From assembly GCF_000024085.1 (NCBI RefSeq), contig NC_013166.1:2728001-2792000 (forward strand): 64,000 nucleotides of DNA. The letters are read 5' to 3'. Below, in pieces: positions 45,545-53,721 of the stretch. How positions within the stretch are numbered: the first letter of the stretch is position 1; each line of letters begins with the position of its first letter. Below the pieces are notes generated by a model. That model saw nothing but the letters and a program-made list of their open reading frames with translations. It had not been told where the DNA came from and did not search any database. This DNA is from Kangiella koreensis DSM 16069. GTDB taxonomy: Bacteria; Pseudomonadota; Gammaproteobacteria; Enterobacterales; Kangiellaceae. A program made the position numbers and the translations under genes.

Positions 45545-45571
45545 TTAGCACTCTCACTTAAACAGTGCTAA
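45545..45571. promoter_or_regulatory. CIRCE element 2 (HrcA operator) overlapping a likely promoter
   Basis: TTAGCACTC, 9 bases, CAGTGCTAA: again one mismatch from consensus. It starts 31 bases after element 1, about three helical turns. TTAGCA at 45545 and TAATAT at 45569 (18-base spacing) could be the rpoH promoter, which the repressor would cover. It ends 32 bases before the rpoH ATG. Confidence 0.9.
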
Positions 45572-45603
45572 TATTGGCCAATCCTTATTATTGGAGAGAA
45601 TAC

Positions 45604-46455
45604 ATGAGCAACATTTCACCGAGCATGGCATTAGCCGTCCCAACAGGCAGTATTGATGGTTACGTCAGTACCGTCAGCGCTATTCCTGTCCTGTCGGTCG
45701 AACAAGAGCAAAAACTAGCGCATGAATTTCACGACAATAACGATCTTGAAGCAGCGCGCCAGTTAGTAATGGCTCACTTACGCTTTGTTGTTTATATTGC
45801 AAGAAGTTACAGTGGCTATGGCTTACCACAAGCCGATCTTATCCAAGAAGGTAATATTGGTCTGATGAAGGCCGTTAAACGCTTCGACCCAACAGTCGGC
45901 GTGCGCCTGGTTTCTTTCGCTGTGCATTGGATTAAAGCGGAAATTCACGAATACGTATTGCGTAACTGGCGCATTGTTAAAATTGCGACCACTAAGGCAC
46001 AGCGCAAGCTATTCTTCAACTTGCGCTCCAAAAAGAAAACACTTAACTGGCTTAATAATGACGAAGTTAATGCTGTCGCGCAGGACTTAGGTGTTAGTGA
46101 GGAAGAAGTTCGTCGCATGGAAGGGCGCCTAAATGCCCATGATGCGTCGTTTGATGCGCCGAATGCCAGCGATGACGATGATGCGGTTTACGCACCGATT
46201 CATTACCTTGAGTCTCCTAATTCAGATCCAGCACAAGCCATTGAACAGGAAGACTGGCAGGATCAGCGTGAAGTTCGCTTAATGTCTGCGTTGAAAACCC
46301 TGGATGAAAGAAGTCAGGACATTTTGCAGCAGCGCTGGTTGAGCGATCAAAAAGCCACCCTGCATGACTTAGCAGACAAATATGGCATTTCAGCTGAGCG
46401 TATTCGTCAGCTAGAAAAAAATGCGATGAACAAGATTAAAAATGCTATCAGCTAA
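45604..46455 (+). CDS. rpoH: Heat-shock sigma factor RpoH (sigma-32)
   Basis: I start at ATG 45604 (GGAGAG 5 bases before), not the in-frame start at 45565, which lies inside the CIRCE operator; 283 residues. Region 2 ([38 protein letters not shown]), the RpoH box [10 protein letters not shown] and region 4 ([15 protein letters not shown]) are all present. It directs transcription of chaperone and protease genes. The usual ftsYEX-rpoH order is interrupted by a YceI gene. Two CIRCE sites lie in the leader. Confidence 0.97.
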   Translation: MSNISPSMALAVPTGSIDGYVSTVSAIPVLSVEQEQKLAHEFHDNNDLEAARQLVMAHLRFVVYIARSYSGYGLPQADLIQEGNIGLMKAVKRFDPTVGVRLVSFAVHWIKAEIHEYVLRNWRIVKIATTKAQRKLFFNLRSKKKTLNWLNNDEVNAVAQDLGVSEEEVRRMEGRLNAHDASFDAPNASDDDDAVYAPIHYLESPNSDPAQAIEQEDWQDQREVRLMSALKTLDERSQDILQQRWLSDQKATLHDLADKYGISAERIRQLEKNAMNKIKNAIS

Positions 46456-46477
46456 GTTGATTAACATTTATTATCAA

Positions 46478-46505
46478 AAAGCGACCAAAATGGTCGCTTT
46501 TTTTA
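46478..46505 (+). terminator. Intrinsic terminator of rpoH
   Basis: AAAGCGACCA, loop AAA, TGGTCGCTTT followed by a T-run. The remaining 210 bases to the next gene hold AT-rich sequence with a TATAAT at 46689-46694 that may be the next gene's -10 box. Confidence 0.9.
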
Positions 46506-46715
46506 TGCCCCTGAGTTCTTCGCGCCAATTATCAAAAATTTTACACTACAAGTCAGTTTTGGTTTGTTTTTTAAGCCATTTGTCGACAAATCAATCAATT
46601 ATTGGTTGATTTTCAACCCTTTTGTCGGGTTTTTATACAACAAATACTTGATCCAGTTCACATTTAGTAGCAAGATGAATTCTGTGATTATAATTAAAAA
46701 GCTTGGGGAGGCTTT

Positions 46716-47510
46716 ATGAATCGTCTAAGCACTTTACTACTTGCCAGTACTTTTTTTCTAGCAGCTTGTGGGGGAGGGGATACAAACCCTTCAACTAATG
46801 AGACGGCTACCAACACAAATTACGATTGTGTCATTAAATATGGTTGGGAGCCACGTCCACCCTATCAATTCTTACATAACGGCGAAATGCAGGGCATTGA
46901 TGTTGAAATATTTAAGAAAGCTGCCGATTCCAATCAATGCAATATTCAGTATGTTCAAAAAAGCTGGACCGAACTACTAACAGCTCTCGAAGCAGGTGAA
47001 ATTGACGTTTTAGGTGGCGCAACAGAAACCCCTGACCGCCAAGTTTATGCTGACTTCTCTGTACCATACAGAAATGAGTCCTTCAGCCTATTTATTCGCG
47101 CCACCAGTGACTTTCAGGACGATAGCCTTGCTAGCTTTTTAAGTGGCGGTAATAAGGTTGGGATAACCAACGACTATTACTACGGCGGGGATGTCTATAA
47201 CTTGATGAACCACCCACAGTATGGCCCATTATTTATTGACGATAACTCCGGCGAACAGAGTTTTTATAATGTCATTTATAGCACCATTGATGGCGTTTTA
47301 ACGGACCCTATTGAAGGTCGTTATATTATCAAGCGCAAAGGTCTTGATTCACAAATTAAAGAATCCAATGTCAAAATTCCCAGTGAAAACGTATCCTTTA
47401 TGTTCAGTAAAGAGGGACTGGCTCCTGAAAAGGTCAAAGCTCTACAAGACACTATTAAAGGGATGGTTACTAATAATGAAGTTAATCCGGTAATGGCTAA
47501 ATACCAATAA
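46716..47510 (+). CDS. Lipoprotein, family 3 extracellular solute-binding-like
   Basis: The 264-residue protein has a lipoprotein signal (FLAACGGG, lipobox Cys18). The rest is a type II periplasmic-binding fold: YGWEPRPPYQFL, GIDVEIFKKAADS, LTALEAGEIDVLGGATETPDRQVYADFSVPY and KVKALQDTIKGMV, as in amino-acid-binding SBP_bac_3 proteins. There is no ABC permease nearby, so it may act alone as a sensor or belong to a distant transporter. GGGGAGG precedes the ATG. Confidence 0.85.
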   Translation: MNRLSTLLLASTFFLAACGGGDTNPSTNETATNTNYDCVIKYGWEPRPPYQFLHNGEMQGIDVEIFKKAADSNQCNIQYVQKSWTELLTALEAGEIDVLGGATETPDRQVYADFSVPYRNESFSLFIRATSDFQDDSLASFLSGGNKVGITNDYYYGGDVYNLMNHPQYGPLFIDDNSGEQSFYNVIYSTIDGVLTDPIEGRYIIKRKGLDSQIKESNVKIPSENVSFMFSKEGLAPEKVKALQDTIKGMVTNNEVNPVMAKYQ

Positions 47511-47530
47511 TCGTTTTACTCTTTGAAGCA

Positions 47531-47555
47531 AAGCCACCTACGGGTGGCTTTTTTA
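47531..47555 (+). terminator. Intrinsic terminator of the solute-binding lipoprotein gene
   Basis: AAGCCACC, loop TACG, GGTGGCTT, then TTTTAAT. It separates this gene from the pigment operon. Confidence 0.88.
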
Positions 47556-47590
47556 ATATTCATGGCAAGCAAATGGCTCAACTGCCTGGT

Positions 47591-47619
47591 TTGAAGTGCT
47601 GAATCAAATCGGCTAGACT
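47591..47619 (+). promoter_or_regulatory. Candidate promoter of the aryl-polyene-type operon
   Basis: TTGAAG, 17 bases, TAGACT, ending 39 bases before the first gene. Four of six matches in each box. It is the only plausible pair between the terminator and the operon. Confidence 0.3.
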
Positions 47620-47658
47620 CTCGCAAGTTAGTAGCCTTTTACAATAGATAGACAGATA

Positions 47659-48405
47659 ATGGATAAAAATACTATAAAACTTAGCGTTCTATCTTCATAC
47701 TGCTGGATAGACTCAGTCGATAACAAGACCCGAAAACTCCATAATTTAGCCACCCGAGCCGACTTCAATAAAATAAGTTTACAGCAAATCCCACCCATCA
47801 AGCGCCGTCGATTAAGCGGGCTCAGCAAATTAGCGATGCACAGCTCTCTAAGCTGTCTTGAGCAATATAATTTTAACCCCGAACAATTAATGACCGTTTT
47901 TGCATCTCAACATGGTGAGCTCAATAGAACCATCCGCATTGTGAAGAGTATGTTTGAACAACAGGAAGTCTCTCCAAAAGACTTTAGTTTATCGGTTCAT
48001 AATGCCTCGCTTGGTTTGTTTTCCATTTTTACGGGCAATAAACACCCAGGCACCAGTATTGCCGCAGACTCCAACACTTTTGGTTACGCGCTTTTGGAAT
48101 GCTATAACCAACTTCAACGCTTTCCCAATAGCCAAGTTTTGTTAACTTGCTTTGATTTAAAAGTAGAACCACCATTTTCAGAGCTTCAAGGCAGCTTATA
48201 CCCAAGTTATAGCCTGTCATTACTGCTATCCCAACCTACTGATAATGCCCCTGTCGTTTCCTTTTCGTTTACTTCCCTTAGTGAACACCAAAAACCTGAG
48301 TTTCCATTAGCTCTTAGTTTTTTTGATTTCCTACACAGTGACAACCAGCAGCAAACTGTAGACAGCCAGGACACCCGTTGGGGCTTTTGCAAACATGCTT
48401 TATAA
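47659..48405 (+). CDS. Beta-ketoacyl synthase-like chain-length factor (aryl polyene, ApeC-type)
   Basis: This 248-residue protein is of the Ketoacyl-synt_2 type, shorter than a full ketosynthase (about 400). It has SSLSCLEQYNFNPEQLMTVFASQHGEL and FSLSVHNASLGLFSIFTGNK. The position of the catalytic Cys is Ala (HNAS), so it should not condense on its own but pair with a ketosynthase and set chain length. It is the first gene of the pigment operon; 11 bases overlap the next gene. No Shine-Dalgarno is obvious. Confidence 0.82.
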   Translation: MDKNTIKLSVLSSYCWIDSVDNKTRKLHNLATRADFNKISLQQIPPIKRRRLSGLSKLAMHSSLSCLEQYNFNPEQLMTVFASQHGELNRTIRIVKSMFEQQEVSPKDFSLSVHNASLGLFSIFTGNKHPGTSIAADSNTFGYALLECYNQLQRFPNSQVLLTCFDLKVEPPFSELQGSLYPSYSLSLLLSQPTDNAPVVSFSFTSLSEHQKPEFPLALSFFDFLHSDNQQQTVDSQDTRWGFCKHAL

Positions 48406-49195
48406 AATCAATTACCTTTGGCGCGTTTTCGCCACCGGGTTGTCTTTCGCTACATTCGGTATTGGTGGATTAATACTATCCCTTTTAGTTTTTCCAGTGC
48501 TTGGTGTTTTTAACCGCGATCCATTTGTTCGTAAGCGTAAAGCACGCTATCTAATACACAAATGTTGGTATGTTTTCATTCGCTTTATGCAAGCGCTAGG
48601 CATCTTTACCTTCGATTTAGAACAGGCTAAGAAACAACTGAAAGGCGTTAAAGGTAAGATCATTATTGCTAATCACCCCTCCTTAATTGACGTGGTTGCC
48701 CTGATTTCCTTAATCCCCAACGCTGACTGTGTCGTTAAACAAGGCATCTGGAATAATTTTTTCCTCAAGCGAGTGGTCCGGGTCGCGGACTTTGTTAACA
48801 ATGACCAGGATGTAAATAAACTCATACAAAACTGTAACAAAAGCCTACAAGAAGGTTATAATCTAGTGATATTTCCTGAGGGTACCCGCACAGTTCCTAA
48901 TAAACCCATTAAGTTACAGCGTGGTGCGGCAAATATTGCCATTCGCTGCCACAAAAATCTTTTACCGGTAATTATTGACTGTGACCCTACCACACTTACA
49001 AAACAAGAAAAGTGGTATCAGATTCCTCCTCGTAAAGCACAGTTTTCGATGAGGGTTGTTGAGGAAATTGATATTACTCCGTTTGTTCACAATGAAAAAA
49101 ATGAATCAATCGCAGCAAGACGCTTAACGGAGCACATTAAGACAGTCTTTTTAGAGGAATTGGCACACAATGAAATCCTTAGAAAACGAGATTAA
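48395..49195 (+). CDS. Lysophospholipid acyltransferase-like protein of the pigment cluster
   Basis: The 266-residue protein has an N-terminal membrane segment (about 10-35). The PlsC-family motifs N93-H94-x4-D99 (NHPSLID) and FPEGTR (160-165) are intact. In aryl polyene clusters such enzymes are thought to attach the polyene or a fatty acid to the lipid anchor. It overlaps the chain-length-factor gene by 11 bases and the first carrier-protein gene by 26. Confidence 0.85.
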   Translation: MLYKINYLWRVFATGLSFATFGIGGLILSLLVFPVLGVFNRDPFVRKRKARYLIHKCWYVFIRFMQALGIFTFDLEQAKKQLKGVKGKIIIANHPSLIDVVALISLIPNADCVVKQGIWNNFFLKRVVRVADFVNNDQDVNKLIQNCNKSLQEGYNLVIFPEGTRTVPNKPIKLQRGAANIAIRCHKNLLPVIIDCDPTTLTKQEKWYQIPPRKAQFSMRVVEEIDITPFVHNEKNESIAARRLTEHIKTVFLEELAHNEILRKRD

Positions 49196-49433
49196 GACAG
49201 TCATTATCGACTCGCTTGATCTTGAAGATATTAGTATTGATGATATAGAAACCGAAGAACCGTTATTTGGTGATGGTTTGGGGCTTGATTCAATTGACGC
49301 ACTAGAACTTGGTTTGGCGCTAAAGAAAAAATTTGATATTAAATTAGATTCGGACTCTGAAGAATCTAAAAAGCATTTCTACTCTGTCAGCACCTTAGCT
49401 ACTTTTATTGAACAACAAAAAGGAGCTAGTTAA
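49170..49433 (+). CDS. Acyl carrier protein (pigment cluster, first)
   Basis: The 87-residue ACP carries its phosphopantetheine Ser at 41 in GLDSIDALEL. The surface is acidic (25 or so Asp/Glu). It overlaps the acyltransferase gene by 26 bases, an unusually long overlap, and is joined to the second ACP gene by TAATG. It probably carries the growing polyene or the aryl starter. Confidence 0.92.
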   Translation: MKSLENEIKTVIIDSLDLEDISIDDIETEEPLFGDGLGLDSIDALELGLALKKKFDIKLDSDSEESKKHFYSVSTLATFIEQQKGAS

Positions 49434-49690
49434 TGGCCAGTTTTGATACAAAAGAACACATCTATCAAGAATTAGTCACCATTTTAGTTGATGACTTTGA
49501 AGTTGATGGTGATGACATTACCCTCGAAGCAAATCTCTACACAGATCTGGATCTAGACAGCATTGATACCGTCGATTTGGTTATCAAACTTCAAGAGATG
49601 ACAGGTAAGTCAGTTAATCCTGAGACATTCAAAGCTGTACGTACAATGCAACATGTAGTTGACGCGGTGTATGACCTAGCGCACAACTAA
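49433..49690 (+). CDS. Acyl carrier protein (pigment cluster, second)
   Basis: The 85-residue ACP has Ser43 in DLDLDSIDTVDL. It differs from the first ACP in most positions, so the two probably have distinct partners, as in known aryl polyene clusters with two carriers. The start overlaps the previous stop, and its stop overlaps the next start. Confidence 0.92.
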   Translation: MASFDTKEHIYQELVTILVDDFEVDGDDITLEANLYTDLDLDSIDTVDLVIKLQEMTGKSVNPETFKAVRTMQHVVDAVYDLAHN

Positions 49691-50256
49691 TGATGCAAAT
49701 TTTGTTGAAGACAATAATCGCTATGGTGGTCATTCTATACCCCATAGCCATTTATTTTGGACTACAACATTTCGAGCCAAAATTTATAGCCATGCTGCTG
49801 GCTGCTTTAGTTGTTATTAGAAGCTTTGTTGCTCGAGGTAAGCTCTTTCAAGCAATTAAAGGTCTTTGGATTATAGTTCTTATAGCTGGCCTGGCTATTG
49901 CCAGTCTAAGTTACTTTCTTAACTCGACCTTCGGCTTACAGCTTTATCCAGCAATTATCACCACCAGTTTTCTGATCGTATTTGGTTATAGCCTATACTC
50001 ACCACCTTCTATAATCGAAAGAATTGCACGTTTCCAGGATCCTGACTTACCTGAGGAAGCTATCCCTTATACTGTAAAGGTAACGAAAGTCTGGTGCCTA
50101 TTTTTTATTTTCAACATTCTCGCTTCGCTTTATACCGTTTTCTTTACCACTATCGAAATATGGACTTTGTATAACGGGCTCATTTCATATGTGTTAATGG
50201 GGACTTTATTTCTTGCTGAGCTAATTTATCGAAAAATAGTTCATCAAGCAGGGTAG
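49690..50256 (+). CDS. COG4648-type integral membrane protein (pigment cluster)
   Basis: The 188-residue protein has about five hydrophobic segments and the motif RIARFQDPDLPEEAIPYTVKVTKVWCLFFIFN, typical of the uncharacterised COG4648 membrane proteins of aryl polyene clusters. Its role is unknown; assembly or export at the inner membrane is likely. The double ATG at 49690 and 49693 leaves the exact start open. Confidence 0.82.
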   Translation: MMQILLKTIIAMVVILYPIAIYFGLQHFEPKFIAMLLAALVVIRSFVARGKLFQAIKGLWIIVLIAGLAIASLSYFLNSTFGLQLYPAIITTSFLIVFGYSLYSPPSIIERIARFQDPDLPEEAIPYTVKVTKVWCLFFIFNILASLYTVFFTTIEIWTLYNGLISYVLMGTLFLAELIYRKIVHQAG

Positions 50257-50265
50257 GGTAGTGGT

Positions 50266-51609
50266 GTGATCGATTCTGTGAATAAATTCCAACAATTATT
50301 AACGCAAAACCATCACTATGATGTTGCCTGTGATAAATCTCATAGTTATAGCCACTCACAGTTTCTAAAAGATGTCACTCAGTGTTCAGCCAATATCTCA
50401 GAACTCCCACATCAATCCTATTTGTTATTTGTCGATAACAGTTATGACTTCGCGGTAAACTTTATTGCATTGCTTATTCTTCAAAAAGATATTGTACTGA
50501 CAGCTAATAACAAACCGGAATGGCTTACACATATCAAGCCAAATTTTGATGCTGCCATTGGCGAGGTTTCTCTAGACTCTGTCTTGCCAAGCAAGCACTT
50601 TTCGTCTAACAGTGGGCTGAACTCTCCCGATACCTTGATAGTGCCGACTACTTTAAACAGCACAGTTGTGTTTTTTACTTCCGGTTCAACCAGCAAACCA
50701 AAATCTATCAGTAAATCGATCAATCAGATCTTAACGGAGGTCAGTGTCATCGAATCAGTTTTTGGTTCATCGGTCACTCACTGCCAGTTCTTATCAACCG
50801 TCTCTCAGCACCATATTTATGGGCTCATTTTCAGACTGTTGTGGCCTTTGCTTTATCGTCACACATTTTATGCCGATATCGTTTTATACCAAGAGCAGCT
50901 CAAGTCACTATGTCAGGATAAGAAAGCAATTTGCTTAATCTCAAGTCCCGCATTTCTGTCCAGGCAGGATCTCAACCTTGGTACAGTGTCACTCAAGCAG
51001 TGCTTCAGCTCCGGAAGCTTATTAAACCATGCCTCGGCACAAACGGCATGCCACCAGCTAGGCGTATTCCCAACTGAAGTATTCGGCAGTACAGAAACTG
51101 GCGGTATCGGTTACCGAAATCAAAATAACTCCAATGATGTGTGGACACTTTTTCCCAATATAACTATTCATAAACAAGCAAACCAACCAGCAATTCTGTC
51201 CACACCCTATTTAAATCAAACCATCTTGCTGGATGACGACTTGGAGCTTCTGTCTGATCATCAGTTTAAACTACTCGGCAGAATGGACCGAATAGTCAAA
51301 ATCGAAGAGAAAAGGGTTTCTCTTGATGCCATTGAGCATACGCTAACATCATCATTATTTATTGAAGAAGCCAAAGTCGTCGTATTACAACATCATCGGA
51401 CATATCTAGGCGCAATAATAGTTCTCAGTGAACAGGGCAGGGAACTTCTTAATCAATACAACAAGAAGCACCTGAATCAACTCTTTAAGTTACAGTTGGC
51501 AGAAACTTACGAATCCGTTGCGATACCGCGCAAATGGCGCTACCTTGAATGCTTACCCTACAATACACAGGGTAAATTAACTTTAGAGCAACTTACGGCC
51601 CTATTTTGA
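50266..51609 (+). CDS. AMP-ligase / acyl-ACP synthetase-like enzyme (pigment cluster)
   Basis: The protein has 447 residues with a GTG start. The phosphate-binding loop TSGSTSKPK is at 138-146, and EVFGSTETGGIGYR and LGRMDRIVKIEEKRVSLDAIE are the A5 and A8 core motifs of adenylating enzymes. It should activate the aryl acid (such as 4-hydroxycinnamate) as adenylate for loading on one of the ACPs. The C-terminal catalytic Lys (NTQGKLT) is present. Confidence 0.88.
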   Translation: MIDSVNKFQQLLTQNHHYDVACDKSHSYSHSQFLKDVTQCSANISELPHQSYLLFVDNSYDFAVNFIALLILQKDIVLTANNKPEWLTHIKPNFDAAIGEVSLDSVLPSKHFSSNSGLNSPDTLIVPTTLNSTVVFFTSGSTSKPKSISKSINQILTEVSVIESVFGSSVTHCQFLSTVSQHHIYGLIFRLLWPLLYRHTFYADIVLYQEQLKSLCQDKKAICLISSPAFLSRQDLNLGTVSLKQCFSSGSLLNHASAQTACHQLGVFPTEVFGSTETGGIGYRNQNNSNDVWTLFPNITIHKQANQPAILSTPYLNQTILLDDDLELLSDHQFKLLGRMDRIVKIEEKRVSLDAIEHTLTSSLFIEEAKVVVLQHHRTYLGAIIVLSEQGRELLNQYNKKHLNQLFKLQLAETYESVAIPRKWRYLECLPYNTQGKLTLEQLTALF

Positions 51610-51610
51610 T

Positions 51611-51985
51611 ATGAACTTTCCAGAAATCATTTCTCAAAATGTTAATGACCATCAGCTAGAACTTGAGCTTCTGATAAATCCGGAGCTTGACGCTTTTGCT
51701 GGTCACTTCGATCAATTCCCTATCATTCCAGGTGTTGTACAAATCAGTTGGGCACTACATTTTTTTTCCAGTTTGCTCGCCAATCAATCTGAAGCTTCAT
51801 CGACAAGACAGGTCTCTTCTATTAAGACCCTTAAATTTCAGCACGTCATTACGCCAAACAGCCGGGTTAAATTAGATTTAAGTTTCGATGACAGTAAACA
51901 AATGCTCGCTTTTCGCTTTTATAATTCGCAACACCAATATTCCTCAGGAAAAATTTTGCTAACACACGATGAGTCTCAATCTTGA
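51611..51985 (+). CDS. Hotdog 3-hydroxyacyl-ACP dehydratase-like protein (ApeI-type)
   Basis: This is a 124-residue single-hotdog protein. FAGHFDQFPIIPGVVQISWAL is the FabA/FabZ-like motif, with H32 as the candidate catalytic base. It is shorter than FabZ (about 150). In known aryl polyene systems two such dehydratase subunits act together; the second is at 61721. The start is 1 base past the ligase stop, and TGATG links it to the next gene. Confidence 0.85.
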   Translation: MNFPEIISQNVNDHQLELELLINPELDAFAGHFDQFPIIPGVVQISWALHFFSSLLANQSEASSTRQVSSIKTLKFQHVITPNSRVKLDLSFDDSKQMLAFRFYNSQHQYSSGKILLTHDESQS

Positions 51986-53721
51986 TGAAGTCATCTTACT
52001 GTATCGTCATTCCGAATTATAACCATACCCAACACATTGAACAGGTGTTGCAGGCCATCGAGCCTTTAAACCTGCCTGTTATCATTGTTAATGACGGTAG
52101 TAATCAACAGACGCATCAAGTCCTCAACCAATTGCCTGATCAGTTCGGTTTTCTGCAGGTCATTAACTTAACTGAAAACTCAGGTAAAGGTGCTGCCGTC
52201 ATGGCAGGATTCTTAGCAGCACATGAACAAGGATTTAGTCATGCCATTCAAGTTGATGCAGATGGACAACATAACCTGAAAGATATTCCAAACTTTATTG
52301 CTTTAAGTAATAACTATCCGGAAGCCGTTATTTGCGGTATTCCTGACTATGATGATTCGGTGCCATTAGGGCGTTTAATTCCTCGTTACCTCACTCACTT
52401 CTGGGTTTGGGTAGAAACTCTGTCTTTTAAAATCAAAGACTCCATGTGTGGCTATCGCCTTTATCCACTGGCCGAAACCGTGCAGCTTATACAAAGCTCG
52501 AATATCGGCAAGCGAATGGATTTTGATACTGAAATATTGGTCAAGCTTTATTGGGCTTCTGTAGAGATTCTTAATCTTCCCACTAAAGTGACGTATCCCG
52601 AAGACGGCTCCTCACACTTTAGAATGTTTCAAGACAATTGGCTGATCACTAAAATGCATACCAAGCTTTTTTTTGGCATGCTTGTTCGTGCACCCAAGTT
52701 AATGATGCGCCATTTCAAATCGCAGCCAAAACCGCCGGATACTCATTGGTCAGCAACTCAAGAACGCGGCTCCACTTTTGGCATCCAACTTCTGGTCTGG
52801 TTATATCGCTTTTTTGGACAGTGGTTGTTTCGTATCGTAATGATCCCTGTCATTGCTTATTTTGTTTTAACTGGCAGCAAAGCGCGTAGTGCATCTCTCC
52901 AGTACTTGCAGCGCATTAACACCTATAACCAATCAACCTCCAAGGTTCGTTGGTATCATGTTTATAAGCACTTCTATCAATTCGGTTTAGCCGCTATCGA
53001 TAAAATCAGAGCCTGGCTTGGTGATGTGGGTTTAAACGATATTACCTTTCACCATCCGCAGGTATTTGATTCCTTGCGTAAACAGAACCCCAACAAAGGT
53101 GCTGTATTTATTGGTTCACATTTAGGAAATTTAGAGCTTTGCCGTGCAATCGGTGAGACTGATTCTGCACTTAAAATCAATGCCCTGGTTTTTACTAAGC
53201 ATGCTTTAAAATTTCAGAAAGCACTTGAAAAGTTTAATCCCAAAGCTTCTATCAACCTGATACAGGTTGACACTCTCGGGGCTGAAACAGCTATCATGCT
53301 TAAGGACAAAGTGGATGCTGGTGAAATAATTATTATCGTTGGTGACAGGACTTCTGTCACTCAATATGGACGTGTCAATTATGCACCATTTCTTGGTTAT
53401 CCAGCCCCTTTTTCGCAAGGCCCATTTATTTTGGCCAGCATACTTGAATGTCCAACTTACCTATTATTCTGTCTAAAGCAGTCTGGACAGTATCATGTTT
53501 ATCTGGAACCCTTTGCTGAAAGCCTTAAACTAGCTAGAAGAAACAAAAATGAGCAGTTACAATCAATTATTGAAAGATACTCTGAAAGGCTAGAGCATTA
53601 TTGTTTAAAGGCTCCCTATCAATGGTTTAACTTCTTCAATTTCTGGCAAAAAGATGACCAGCAAAATATTCAACGAAGCGCATTAAAAACACAAGAGACA
53701 CATCGCCGTGACAGACACTAA
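51985..53721 (+). CDS. Family 2 glycosyltransferase fused to LpxL-like acyltransferase
   Basis: I start at ATG 51985 (the TTG at 51982 is weaker); 578 residues. The N-terminal half is a GT2 domain: CIVIPNYNHTQHIEQVL, VIIVNDGSN and the metal site DADGQ (91-95). The middle has a membrane helix. The C-terminal half is an LPLAT/lipid-A acyltransferase domain with SHLGNLE (H379, E384) and GAETAIMLKD. Fusion of glycosyl and acyl transfer in one chain is characteristic of the lipid-anchoring steps in aryl polyene clusters. Confidence 0.88.
   Translation: MKSSYCIVIPNYNHTQHIEQVLQAIEPLNLPVIIVNDGSNQQTHQVLNQLPDQFGFLQVINLTENSGKGAAVMAGFLAAHEQGFSHAIQVDADGQHNLKDIPNFIALSNNYPEAVICGIPDYDDSVPLGRLIPRYLTHFWVWVETLSFKIKDSMCGYRLYPLAETVQLIQSSNIGKRMDFDTEILVKLYWASVEILNLPTKVTYPEDGSSHFRMFQDNWLITKMHTKLFFGMLVRAPKLMMRHFKSQPKPPDTHWSATQERGSTFGIQLLVWLYRFFGQWLFRIVMIPVIAYFVLTGSKARSASLQYLQRINTYNQSTSKVRWYHVYKHFYQFGLAAIDKIRAWLGDVGLNDITFHHPQVFDSLRKQNPNKGAVFIGSHLGNLELCRAIGETDSALKINALVFTKHALKFQKALEKFNPKASINLIQVDTLGAETAIMLKDKVDAGEIIIIVGDRTSVTQYGRVNYAPFLGYPAPFSQGPFILASILECPTYLLFCLKQSGQYHVYLEPFAESLKLARRNKNEQLQSIIERYSERLEHYCLKAPYQWFNFFNFWQKDDQQNIQRSALKTQETHRRDRH

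Noticed and set aside
46560..46715. Possible regulatory RNA or operator before the solute-binding lipoprotein
   Set aside because: Short repeats (TTGTCGACAA, AATCAA...TTGATT) are present but not organised into a known site, and no terminator or promoter pair supports an RNA gene.
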